Origin: Thermophilibacter provencensis
GTDB lineage: Bacteria > Actinomycetota > Coriobacteriia > Coriobacteriales > Atopobiaceae
DNA length: 64,000 nt
Direction of reading: 5' to 3'
Assembly: GCF_030372065.1 (NCBI RefSeq)
Contig: NZ_JAUDEA010000003.1
Location: forward strand, 109,906 to 173,905
The first letter of the stretch is position 1. Every line of letters begins with the position of its first letter. This document shows positions 18,109 to 32,811 of the stretch, one piece after another. Below the pieces are notes generated by a model. It ran no database searches and had not been told where the DNA came from. It worked only from the letters and a program-made list of their open reading frames with translations. The translations under genes and the position numbers were made by a program.

Positions 18109-18392
18109 AATGAGACCGGCTAGAGCCGGTTTCGCGTGAGTTTCGGTCGACCCCGTCTAAGATCCCGCTGATCTCGGATTCAGTGAAATTGACGTTCTGA
18201 CGTGGTGTCAGATTCGATTTCGCTTAGTCTGTCTTCGTCGATCTTTCGATCGCAGTATCCGGTTCTCAAGGTACTCCCGCGCAGGTCGGAGGCGATGTCC
18301 TCGTCGCTGCGCGGGGAATAACTATACGCACTTCGGCCGCCCCTGGGGGCGTGAATCCGCGGGTTCACAATTCCTACATAAACGGGGGCGCC
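18109..18392 (-). promoter_or_regulatory. rRNA leader, operon 2
   Basis: This is identical to the operon 1 leader, with the boxA-like site at 18260-18273 and the possible -10 at 18321-18326. Confidence 0.55.
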
Positions 18393-18457
18393 CATGACAG
18401 GTTCACCTTGGTGTTTGCCCGCGTCCGTTCGACAGCTAGTTAAAGTGCGAGGTTCTC

Positions 18458-18486
18458 TCTATAAGCTCTTCCGTACTGCACAAGAA
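18458..18486 (-). promoter_or_regulatory. Candidate distal rRNA promoter P1, operon 2
   Basis: This is the second copy of the TTCTTG-17 bp-TATAGA pair seen upstream of operon 1. Confidence 0.4.
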
Positions 18487-18526
18487 TCAGGTACCTTCAC
18501 AGATCCTTTGGTCTCACGCGAAGACA

Positions 18527-19862
18527 GGCTTATAGGACAAAAAGTGTGTATGAAATGCCCGTCTTTCTGCAGGTAGACACCCACAAATCGGCCTCGTGAG
18601 TTGCGTCGCCACAACTTTTTACCTGGACGGAAAGTGTGTATAGATTCTCGTGTCATCGCAGGTAGACCATGCTGTTCCCAACAGTGGAGTCGGTCTGTCT
18701 GCGAGGTTGCCATGGGAAATCCCCGCTGCCCTGCCTGCGGCTCGAATATGGTCAAAAACGGGAGGGCGAAAGCCGGCAGGACTCGCTTCAGATGCATGCG
18801 CTGCGGCTCGAGCCCAGTGAGGAAGATCGACACCTCCGCCAAGGCCCTCAAGGCCTTCCTGGGCTGGCTGCTGTCCCGCAAGCGGCAGTCCGACATGCCG
18901 GGCGGCGGCAGGACCTTCAGAAGGAAGTGCGCCCCCTTCTGGAACATATGGCCCATGCCGCCCAGGATAGAGGAGCCGCGGAGCGTCGTCCACGTCGACG
19001 GCATACATCTCGGAAGAAAGGCCGTCGTGCTCGTCGCCTCGGACGAGCGCCACGCCCTGGGCTGGCATCTGTGCCGCACCGAGAACAGCCGCGGCTGGGC
19101 GGCCCTGATGCAGCGTATAGCCGCTCCTGAGATGGTCGTCTCGGACGGGGGCGACGGCTTTCAGAAGGCGCTCGGAAAGACCTGGCCCCGCACGCCTCAC
19201 CAGCGCTGTGTCTTCCACGCGTTCTCCCAGGTCAAGTGTTATACCACCTCAAGACCCCGCACCCGGGCAGGGGTGGAACTTTACGGCCTCGCCAAGGCGC
19301 TGCTTGCCATCACGACGCTCGGGGAGGCGCAAGAGTGTGTGGAGGCGTTTCTCGCGTGGTCCGAGCGATGGGACGACTTCCTGTCGGAGAGAACGAGAAC
19401 AGAGGACGGAAGGTTCGTCCTCACGCACGAGCGTCTCGTCAAGGCGCGAAGATCCCTTGCTCGGCTCGTCAACGCCGGGACGCTGTTTACCTACCTCGAT
19501 CCGCGCCTGGAGCATCTTGCCCCGCTTCCCTCGACCAACAATCGTATCGAGGGCGGCGTGAATTCACAGCTCAGGGCCATGCTCAGGGACCATAGGGGGC
19601 TGTCTGTCGAGCGCAGGCTCAAGGCGGTCTTCTGGTGGTGCTATATGCACAGCCCGAGCCCCTTGCCTGCAGCGGAGATCCTGCGTGTCATGCCGACGGA
19701 CGGCTCTATCAGAGCCATATACGAAAGACTCAATCAGCAGGACAAGCTACAAGGAACCATTCCTCAGTGGGGAGATGCCATAGCGTGGTCAGAGCTCCAT
19801 CACTCGCAGCCCTTGCGCATGGATTGGGATTAGGCCAATACACACTTTTTGTCCTGTAAGCC
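18527..19862 (+). mobile_element. IS1249-like insertion sequence, copy 2 (complete)
   Basis: This is identical to copy 1, including terminal repeats and the flanking CGAAGACA duplications (18519-18526 and 19863-19870). The shared target duplication shows it arose by duplication of the whole rrn unit, not by a second insertion. Confidence 0.92.
18712..19833 (+). CDS. IS1249-type transposase (IS256 superfamily, DDE), copy 2
   Basis: The 373-residue protein is identical to that of copy 1, with the same zinc ribbon and DDE residues (Asp96, Asp145, Glu280). Identity at every codon suggests the duplication is recent or kept uniform by gene conversion among the rrn units. Confidence 0.93.
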   Translation: MGNPRCPACGSNMVKNGRAKAGRTRFRCMRCGSSPVRKIDTSAKALKAFLGWLLSRKRQSDMPGGGRTFRRKCAPFWNIWPMPPRIEEPRSVVHVDGIHLGRKAVVLVASDERHALGWHLCRTENSRGWAALMQRIAAPEMVVSDGGDGFQKALGKTWPRTPHQRCVFHAFSQVKCYTTSRPRTRAGVELYGLAKALLAITTLGEAQECVEAFLAWSERWDDFLSERTRTEDGRFVLTHERLVKARRSLARLVNAGTLFTYLDPRLEHLAPLPSTNNRIEGGVNSQLRAMLRDHRGLSVERRLKAVFWWCYMHSPSPLPAAEILRVMPTDGSIRAIYERLNQQDKLQGTIPQWGDAIAWSELHHSQPLRMDWD

Positions 19863-19989
19863 CGAAGACATCGCACTGACGCGTCGAGCACGTGTCTCGT
19901 CCTTGCCGCACGCTCCTAGCGTGCCCTTAATCATGTCGCCGCTCTGAGGGCCCGTGCATCCTTCTCAAGAACCCAGGTGAAGACGATCG

Positions 19990-20028
19990 AAAACAAAAAA
20001 GCCGCCAGGCGGTGATGCCCAGCGGCTT
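19990..20028 (-). terminator. Intrinsic terminator of rRNA operon 3
   Basis: This has the same AAGCCGC/GCGGCTT stem and T-rich tail as the operon 2 terminator, offset by 6819 bp. Confidence 0.85.
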
Positions 20029-20059
20029 GAGTGCTTTCTATAGCAAAATGCCCCTTGTT

Positions 20060-20176
20060 GGTCAGCGACGTCCTGCTCTCCCACGGACTGACTCCGCAGT
20101 ACCATCGGCGCTCGGGGGCTTAACTTCCGGGTTCGGAATGGGACCGGGTGTGCCTCCCCTGCCATGGTCGCTGACC
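20060..20176 (-). rRNA. rrf: 5S rRNA, operon 3
   Basis: This is the third identical 5S copy, offset by 13638 bp from operon 1. Confidence 0.95.
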
Positions 20177-20277
20177 AACAAGGGGCATTCTGCTTTGGGG
20201 GCGCGTCGCCGTGCCCTCAGGGCCGCACAGCGTGACGTCGACGCTCCTCAAGATCGCGATGCTCGAGAAGTGAATCG

Positions 20278-23212
<2,935 letters not shown>

Positions 23213-23412
23213 TCGATGGCTCGAACATACTGTCATATAGATGCGATCTTTGAAGAAGAATCTTCGTCACGCTATGCAGCTCTCAAGGTACGGCGGGGGA
23301 GTCCCCCGGGGACCGGACACTGCGCGCCTGGCGGCGCGGCGAAGACGAGATCCAGCGGAAGAGACGGGTCGTCCGTCATGTGATGTCTTCTTCCGGAAGA
23401 GGTGTTTCTCCC

Positions 23413-24927
<1,515 letters not shown>

Positions 24928-25211
24928 AATGAGACCGGCTAGAGCCGGTTTCGCGTGAGTTTCGGTCGACCCCGTCTAAGATCCCGCTGATCTCGGATTC
25001 AGTGAAATTGACGTTCTGACGTGGTGTCAGATTCGATTTCGCTTAGTCTGTCTTCGTCGATCTTTCGATCGCAGTATCCGGTTCTCAAGGTACTCCCGCG
25101 CAGGTCGGAGGCGATGTCCTCGTCGCTGCGCGGGGAATAACTATACGCACTTCGGCCGCCCCTGGGGGCGTGAATCCGCGGGTTCACAATTCCTACATAA
25201 ACGGGGGCGCC
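24928..25211 (-). promoter_or_regulatory. rRNA leader, operon 3
   Basis: This matches the other leaders (boxA-like site at 25079-25092, possible -10 at 25140-25145). Sequence beyond 25211 is unrelated to the other copies, so this operon lacks the candidate P1 and must rely on a proximal promoter. Confidence 0.55.
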
Positions 25212-25239
25212 GGCATCCGTTTTCTGGATGCCGGCGCCC
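25205..25239 (-). terminator. Hairpin terminator of the galU-phosphohexomutase pair, at the repeat boundary
   Basis: Fourteen-bp perfect arms (GGGCGCCGGCATCC at 25205-25218 and its complement at 25226-25239) enclose a 7-nt loop. On the minus strand they are followed by CCGTTTATG. It lies between the phosphohexomutase stop and the rRNA leader. Its left arm overlaps the last bases shared by the three rrn copies. Confidence 0.7.
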
Positions 25240-25263
25240 ATGGCCTTCTCGGCCCTTCCCTAT

Positions 25264-26667
25264 CTATATACCGTTGCGAACGAGGTCGCACGCCTCGGTG
25301 ATGAGGTCGTCCCTGACCGATGCCGTGGGCGCCTCGGCGTAGACCCTCACGACCGAGCTCGTGCGGGACGGTCGGATGAGCACCCAGGAGTCGTCGTCAA
25401 ACTGGGCCCTGAGGCCGTCCGCATGAGAGACCTCAACGGGCTCCTTCCCCACCAGGGTGCCGGGGTTGAGGCCTGGGAGCACGTTCCTGAACGCCTGCGT
25501 TGCGGCAGGGTCCAGACGAAGGTCGCGGCGTGCGTAGCACATCGTGCCGATCTTCTCCTCGAGCTCCGCCGTCATCTGCGTCAGCGACTTGCCGGAGCGC
25601 GCCAGCATCTCCACAGCGAGCAGGCACACGAGCAGGCCATCGCGCTCCCGCAGGTGAACGGGGACGCACACGCCGCCGTACTCCTCGACGCCCATGATCA
25701 CGTCCGAGTCGAGCGTCTCTCTATAGATGCGATTGAACCCAACGGGGACCGCCGTCGTCTCGCAGCCAAGGCGCTCGGCCTCCCTGCTGATGCAGGCCGA
25801 GCACGTGAGCGTGGTCACCACGCGGCCGTGGGCGCCATGCCCCATCACGAGGTTTCCCAGGAGCATGGGCACGAGCACGCGCGCCGGGAGGAGGTTGCCC
25901 TTCTCGTCAATCACGGAGGCGCGGTCGCCGTCTCCGTCGAGCAGCAGGCCCATGTCTGCCCCGTGCGCCACCACGGCCTGCTCGCAGGCGTCCGCCCAGG
26001 GGTCATGCGGGTCGGGGTGGATGCCGCCGAAGTCCTCGCGGGGCTCGACGTGCATCTCCACGACGTCACAGCCAAGCTCGGTGAGAAGCCCCGCAAGATG
26101 CGTGGTCCCCGCGCCGCACATGGCGTCGACGACCACGCGGGGACGACGGGCCGCTATGGGCGCGCGGTCCACGTGCGACGCGAGCTCCGCGAGATAGGGT
26201 CCCACGAGGTCGCACTCCTCGAAGGCGCCGAGCTCGCGGGAGGGAGCGAGCGAGATGGCCTGCTCGACCTCGTCGAGGAAGCGGCGCGAGAGGGGCCCGC
26301 CGTCCGCACCGCGAACGAGAATCCCGCCGTACTCACAGGAGAGCTCGCTCGCGGTGACAATGACGGCGCCCTGCGCGGCCTCGTCGCGCGAGCAGCACCA
26401 TGCGACGGCGGGGGTGGGGCACGGGCAGTCGGACACCCTCACCGAAAGGCCGTAGGAAGAGAGGATCCCCGCCACCAGATGGGCAAACCCACGCGCCCCG
26501 TGGCGCGTGTCAAAGCCCACGTAGATGGTGGCACCAGGCGCGGCGTCTGCCCACACGAGACCAAGGGCGTCCGCAACGCGAGCAACGCCCTCGTCGTCAA
26601 ACCCCTCGTCAAAGCGCGCCTTCCAGCCGTCGACGCCAAAGCGGATGATGTCTCCCCTTCTATCCAA
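25264..26667 (-). CDS. Phosphohexomutase (phosphoglucomutase/phosphomannomutase family)
   Basis: Enzymes of this family interconvert hexose 1- and 6-phosphates, here probably feeding glucose-1-phosphate to the adjacent GalU. About 467 residues carry the four expected domains: FGVDGWKARF at the N-terminus, the metal-binding LLLDGDGDRAS, the sugar-binding GVEEYGG, and the phosphate-binding RPSRTSSVVRVY near the C-terminus. The phosphoserine loop reads TASELS instead of the usual TASHNP: Ser is kept but His-Asn-Pro is lost, so activity may be altered. No ATG lies near the expected N-terminus. I start at TTG, overlapping the galU stop by 8 nt. An ATC codon right after AAGGGGAG (26647-26649), giving [M]IRFGVDGW, is the alternative. 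Family membership is secure but the substrate is not. Confidence 0.82.
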   Translation of the reverse strand: MDRRGDIIRFGVDGWKARFDEGFDDEGVARVADALGLVWADAAPGATIYVGFDTRHGARGFAHLVAGILSSYGLSVRVSDCPCPTPAVAWCCSRDEAAQGAVIVTASELSCEYGGILVRGADGGPLSRRFLDEVEQAISLAPSRELGAFEECDLVGPYLAELASHVDRAPIAARRPRVVVDAMCGAGTTHLAGLLTELGCDVVEMHVEPREDFGGIHPDPHDPWADACEQAVVAHGADMGLLLDGDGDRASVIDEKGNLLPARVLVPMLLGNLVMGHGAHGRVVTTLTCSACISREAERLGCETTAVPVGFNRIYRETLDSDVIMGVEEYGGVCVPVHLRERDGLLVCLLAVEMLARSGKSLTQMTAELEEKIGTMCYARRDLRLDPAATQAFRNVLPGLNPGTLVGKEPVEVSHADGLRAQFDDDSWVLIRPSRTSSVVRVYAEAPTASVRDDLITEACDLVRNGI

Positions 26668-27565
26668 GGAGCGCCACGCCCTTCTCGCCAAACTCCTCGC
26701 GGAACGCCCCGGCAAAGGCGGGGTCCTGAAGAGCCATGCGGGCGTTGGTGGCAGCCCATGCGGCAGGGGTACCGGTGTCGCAGCCCTCGGAGGGGTCAAC
26801 GACGAGCGCGTACATCTCCTCCTCGGCAAGCAGGCGCTCCATGGCGTCTGTCAGCTGAATCTCGTTGCCGGCGCCGGGTCCCTGCGTGGCAAGGAGCTCC
26901 ATGATGCGCGGGGAGAGCAGGTAGCGACCAACGATGAAGAGGTGCGAGGGCGCCTCCTCGGGACGGGGCTTCTCAACGAGGCCGGTGACCTTCCAGACCG
27001 CGCCCTCCTGCTCGCCCGTGGCATTGGTGCCGGGAAGGCAGCCCACGCATTCGCCCGCGATGATGCCGTAGCGGCTCACCTGATCGGCGGGGACGGGCGC
27101 GACGGCGATGACGGAGGCGCCGCCGTGGGCGCGGGAGACCTCGCCCATGCGGACGCACATCTGACGGTCGGGCACAAAGTAGTCGCCAAGGAGCACGAAG
27201 AACGGGTCCTCGTCGATGGCGGGCGCCGCCTGGAGGACGGCGTGGCCAAGGCCGCGCGCCTCGTCCTGATAGACAAAGGACACGGGCAGCGTTGCCGCCT
27301 CGTGGATGCGGTCGGCCTCCTTGGCCTTGCCGCGCTCGCGCAGCATGGACTCAAAGTCCTCGTCAACGGAGAAGTACTGCTCGATCTGCGGCTTCTCGTG
27401 GGAGTTGATGATGACGACGCCCTCGACGCCCTCGGGCTCGAGCGCCTCCTCGACCACGTACTGGATAACGGGCTTGTCCAGAACCGGCAGGAGCTCCTTG
27501 GGGGAGCACTTGGTTGCGGGCAGGAAGCGCGTGCCCAGTCCAGCGGCGGGGATGATTGCCTTCAT
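26660..27565 (-). CDS. galU: UTP-glucose-1-phosphate uridylyltransferase
   Basis: GalU makes UDP-glucose from UTP and glucose-1-phosphate for cell-wall polysaccharides and glycolipids. The 301-residue protein has the nucleotidyltransferase start AIIPAAGLGTRFLPATK, with KELLPVLDKPVIQYVVEEA next. The ALGD-type metal site appears as VLLGDYFV, and GLVEKPRPEEAPS and GNEIQLTDAM are typical GalU segments. The ATG follows GAAAGGAAGGCC. It is co-transcribed with the phosphohexomutase, which supports a shared route glucose-6-P to glucose-1-P to UDP-glucose. Upstream lies the phased repeat array. Confidence 0.95.
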   Translation of the reverse strand: MKAIIPAAGLGTRFLPATKCSPKELLPVLDKPVIQYVVEEALEPEGVEGVVIINSHEKPQIEQYFSVDEDFESMLRERGKAKEADRIHEAATLPVSFVYQDEARGLGHAVLQAAPAIDEDPFFVLLGDYFVPDRQMCVRMGEVSRAHGGASVIAVAPVPADQVSRYGIIAGECVGCLPGTNATGEQEGAVWKVTGLVEKPRPEEAPSHLFIVGRYLLSPRIMELLATQGPGAGNEIQLTDAMERLLAEEEMYALVVDPSEGCDTGTPAAWAATNARMALQDPAFAGAFREEFGEKGVALLG

Positions 27566-27754
27566 GGCCTTCCTTTCGGATTGACGTCAGTGCGCCACCG
27601 GGATGGACCGGCGGCACAAGAAACATACCCCTTTGGAAGGCCGGCGATTCTTACATACCTGTAAGCGGCCCAATATGCCCGCTCTCCGTCATCTTTGAGT
27701 AGAGGGGCCACATCTGCTTCACATGGCGCCGCCGTGTTGGCCCGCCCGCCGGAT

Positions 27755-28207
27755 GCCGAGAAGGCCGGGCTCTCCGCGTTGCCCCTCTCTTGCCGCCGCC
27801 GAGAAAATCGGGCATCTGTGCCGCTCGCAGAAGCAGCGTGCCGAGAAAACCGGGCACCTGTGCCGTCGCCCATTTTTGTTGCCGATAAAACCCGACCTCT
27901 GTACCAACTTCGCCAATCGCTGCCGAGAAAATCGGTCCTCTGTACCACCCGCCCTGCCCGTGCGCCGAGAATAGCCGCCCTCTGTACCGACAGCGCCTCC
28001 GTGAGGGCGCACATGGCGGTACAGAGGGCTGGTTTTCTCGGCACATAGCTCGGGAAACGGTACGGCGGGTCGCATTTCTCGGCGGTGTGTTGTGGCCGCC
28101 GGCACAGCCTCGGGCTTTTCTCGGCGCCAATTTGGAAAGGCGGCACAGAAGCCGGGTTTTCTCGGCGGCTGATCACGCGGGCGGTACAGGAGCCGGGTTT
28201 TCTCGGC
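27755..28207. repeat. Inverted, phased array of ten (plus one degenerate) 26-bp bipartite motifs
   Basis: Each 26-bp unit has a constant left box GCCGAGAAAA, 8 variable bases, and a constant right box CTGTRCCR, separated by 15-16 variable bases. Five units in plus orientation start at 27798, 27840, 27881, 27922 and 27964. Five in minus orientation start at 28017, 28058, 28100, 28141 and 28182. The step is 41-42 bp, about four helical turns. A weaker unit lies at 27755. The centre (27990-28016) has a hairpin GCGCCTC/GAGGGCGC. The step is not a multiple of 3, so this is not a repeated protein. The array fills the gap between dtxR and galU; I see no gene in 27566-28218. Confidence 0.85.
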
Positions 28208-28218
28208 GCGCCGTGGGG

Positions 28219-28644
28219 CTACTCCGGGACGACGATGCCCTGTCCCTCGAGGTAGCCGATGAGGCGGCTCATGGTGTCCGCGGAGAGGACGTGCTCCATG
28301 AGGCAGGCCTCCTCGTCCGCGACCTCGGGCTTGACGCCAAGGTCGCTCTCGAGGAAGAGGCGCAGCGCCCGGTGCGCCCGCCACACGAGGGCGGCGTACT
28401 CGCGACCCTCCTCCGTGAGCGTGACGCGACCGTAGCGGCTCTGCGTGACCATGCCGCTCTCCTTGAGCGTGGAGAGCGCCTTGTTGACGCTCGCCTTGGA
28501 GACGCCCAGCTGGTCGGCAACGTCAACGGAGCGAACCGTCCCGTCAGCGGAGGCGCCCTCCGTTGAGAGGCGATAGATGGCCTCGAGGTAGTCCTCGCTG
28601 GCGCGGCTGAGGGCGTGATCTTCCTGAGAGGTTGTGCCGTTCAT
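28219..28644 (-). CDS. DtxR/MntR-family metal-dependent transcriptional repressor
   Basis: This 141-residue protein should repress metal-uptake or homeostasis genes when loaded with Fe(II) or Mn(II). Residues 10-75 form a winged helix with recognition segment QLGVSKASVNKALSTLKESGMV. The dimer and metal domain follows, with EEACLMEHVLS. Its C-x-x-E-H pattern matches the Cys102/Glu105/His106 ligands of DtxR, whereas MntR lacks the Cys, which hints at iron. Length is that of MntR: there is no SH3-like third domain. The ATG has GGAGG 6 nt upstream. It lies 26 nt downstream of murA and just upstream of the phased array. Metal preference is inferred. Confidence 0.87.
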   Translation of the reverse strand: MNGTTSQEDHALSRASEDYLEAIYRLSTEGASADGTVRSVDVADQLGVSKASVNKALSTLKESGMVTQSRYGRVTLTEEGREYAALVWRAHRALRLFLESDLGVKPEVADEEACLMEHVLSADTMSRLIGYLEGQGIVVPE

Positions 28645-28670
28645 GCTCTGCCTCCTCGCTGCGGCGCGTC

Positions 28671-29951
28671 CTAGAGCTCGTACTCCTCGTCGGGCAGGGT
28701 CGTGCGCCTGATGCGGGCGCCGAGGGAGCCGAGCTTCTCGACAAAGCCCTCGTAGCCGCGATCGATGTGATGGATGTCGGACACCGTGGTGATGCCGTCG
28801 GCCACGAGGCCCGCCATGACGAGCGCCGCGCCGCCGCGCAGGTCGGGCGACTTCACCTGCGTCCCGGAGAAGCCGTCGACGCCATGGACGATGGCATGGT
28901 GCCCCTCGATCTGGATGTTTGCCCCCATGCGAGAGAGCTCGCTCGCGAACATGAAGCGGTTCTCGAAGACGTTCTCGGTGATGATGCAGCTTCCCTTGGC
29001 CAGGGCCAGCAGGCACATGGTCTGGGCCTGCATGTCCGTGGGAAAGCCCGGGAACGGGAGCGTCTGGATGTCCGTGGGGAGAAGCGGGCGCTCGCGCCAG
29101 ACGGTGCAGCTGCGGTGAGCGCGCTCCACGGAGGCGCCCATCTGCTCGAACTTCTTGAGCACGAGCCCAAGGTGCTTGGGGTCAAATCCGGTAACCGTCA
29201 CGGGTTCCTTGGCCAGGGCGCCGATGGCGAGGAAGGTGCCCGCCTCGATGCGGTCCCCCACTACCTCGTGCGTGACGGGGTGAAGCTCGGAGACACCCTC
29301 GACCTCGATGACCGGCGAGCCGGCACCGGAGATCTTGGCGCCCATCTCGTTGAGGAGGTTGGCGAGGTCCACGATCTCAGGCTCGCGCGCGGCGTTGTCG
29401 ATGGTGGTGGTGCCCTTGGCAAAGACCGAGGCCATCATGAGGTTCTCGGTGGCGCCCACGCTGGCAAACGAGAGGGTGACGGTATCGCCCACCAGGCCGT
29501 GCGGGGCGCTGGCGTGGATGTTGCCGTGATCGACCTTGAACTCCACGCCCAGGGCCTCAAGGCCGAGGATGTGCATGTCAATGCTGCGGGCGCCGATGTT
29601 GCAGCCGCCCGGCATGGCCACGATCGCGCGGCCAAAGCGCGAGAGGAGCGGGCCGAGAACCGCCGTGGAGGCGCGCATCTGCGCAACGAGGTGATAGGGC
29701 GTCTCCCATGAATCAACGGTTGAGGTGTCAATCTTCAGCTCGTGCTCGTTCACAACCTCGATCTGGGCCCCGATGTTCTTGAGAACCTTGCCCATGACGT
29801 GGACGTCTGCGATGTTGGGGACGTTCTTGAGGGTCGTCACCCCCGGCGCCATGATCGTTGCCGCCATGAGCTTGAGGGCGGAGTTCTTGGCGCCCTCCAC
29901 GCGCACCTCGCCCGTGACGCGATGACCGCCCTCTACCTGTATGACGTCCAT
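28671..29951 (-). CDS. murA: UDP-N-acetylglucosamine 1-carboxyvinyltransferase
   Basis: MurA transfers enolpyruvate from PEP to UDP-GlcNAc, the first committed step of peptidoglycan synthesis. The 426-residue protein begins MDVIQVEGGHRVTGEVRVEG with AKNSALKL (catalytic Lys region). The active-site loop MPGGCNIGARSIDMHI has Cys117, the residue alkylated by fosfomycin, so intrinsic fosfomycin resistance through a Cys-to-Asp change is not expected. DRIEAGTFL and FPTDMQAQ are conserved family segments. The start has GGAGG 4 nt upstream. It follows atpC by 12 nt, so murA is probably read through from the ATP synthase operon, a linkage also found in other Gram-positive bacteria. Confidence 0.97.
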   Translation of the reverse strand: MDVIQVEGGHRVTGEVRVEGAKNSALKLMAATIMAPGVTTLKNVPNIADVHVMGKVLKNIGAQIEVVNEHELKIDTSTVDSWETPYHLVAQMRASTAVLGPLLSRFGRAIVAMPGGCNIGARSIDMHILGLEALGVEFKVDHGNIHASAPHGLVGDTVTLSFASVGATENLMMASVFAKGTTTIDNAAREPEIVDLANLLNEMGAKISGAGSPVIEVEGVSELHPVTHEVVGDRIEAGTFLAIGALAKEPVTVTGFDPKHLGLVLKKFEQMGASVERAHRSCTVWRERPLLPTDIQTLPFPGFPTDMQAQTMCLLALAKGSCIITENVFENRFMFASELSRMGANIQIEGHHAIVHGVDGFSGTQVKSPDLRGGAALVMAGLVADGITTVSDIHHIDRGYEGFVEKLGSLGARIRRTTLPDEEYEL

Positions 29952-29963
29952 GAAACCTCCGTG

Positions 29964-30398
29964 CTAGCGGGTACTCGGCGCGGGATCGCCCGTCGCCTGC
30001 TTGAGCAGAAGGTTACACCACCTGACCTTTTTCTCGTAGTAGGCGGCGCGATAGTCGCCGTCCTCCATCTCGTCGAGAAGGTCGAGCGCCTTTTCGCGCG
30101 TGCGGCGGACGGTCTCCACGTCGATGTCGTCGGTGCGGCGCGCGTGGTCGGCAAGGATGATGACGCCCTCGCGGTCGATCTCGGCGTAGCCGCCGGAGAC
30201 CACGACGTCAAACTCGCCGCCGCCGTCCTCGGGCGTGCGCCTGATGCGCACGACGCCGTCGCCCAGCGCCACGACCTCGGGCGCGTGACCGGGCCACACG
30301 CCCAGCTCGCCCGCGTAGGTGACGAGCACGAGGTTGGCGACCGCCCCCTCGTAGAGGGAGCGGTCCGGACGGACGATCTGGCAGTTGAGCTCTGCCAT
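29964..30398 (-). CDS. atpC: ATP synthase F1 subunit epsilon
   Basis: Epsilon sits on the central stalk and inhibits ATP hydrolysis through its mobile C-terminal helices. The 144-residue product has the beta-sandwich N-terminus (LNCQIVRPDRSLYEGAVANLVLVTYAGELGVWPGHAP) and a helical C-terminal part (ETVRRTREKALDLLDEMEDG). It is the last atp gene, 3 nt after atpD. Confidence 0.95.
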   Translation of the reverse strand: MAELNCQIVRPDRSLYEGAVANLVLVTYAGELGVWPGHAPEVVALGDGVVRIRRTPEDGGGEFDVVVSGGYAEIDREGVIILADHARRTDDIDVETVRRTREKALDLLDEMEDGDYRAAYYEKKVRWCNLLLKQATGDPAPSTR

Positions 30399-30401
30399 GA
30401 G

Positions 30402-32806
<2,405 letters not shown>

Positions 32807-32811
32807 CTGCT

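Noticed and set aside
27755..28207. Possible CRISPR array
   Set aside because: The spacers are only 15-16 bp, orientation flips in the middle, the repeats themselves vary in the centre, and there are no cas genes in the window.
27562..28384. Open frames of 150-220 codons across the phased array on both strands
   Set aside because: The 41-42-bp step shifts the frame from unit to unit, and no ribosome site or family resemblance is visible. They follow from the array and high G+C.
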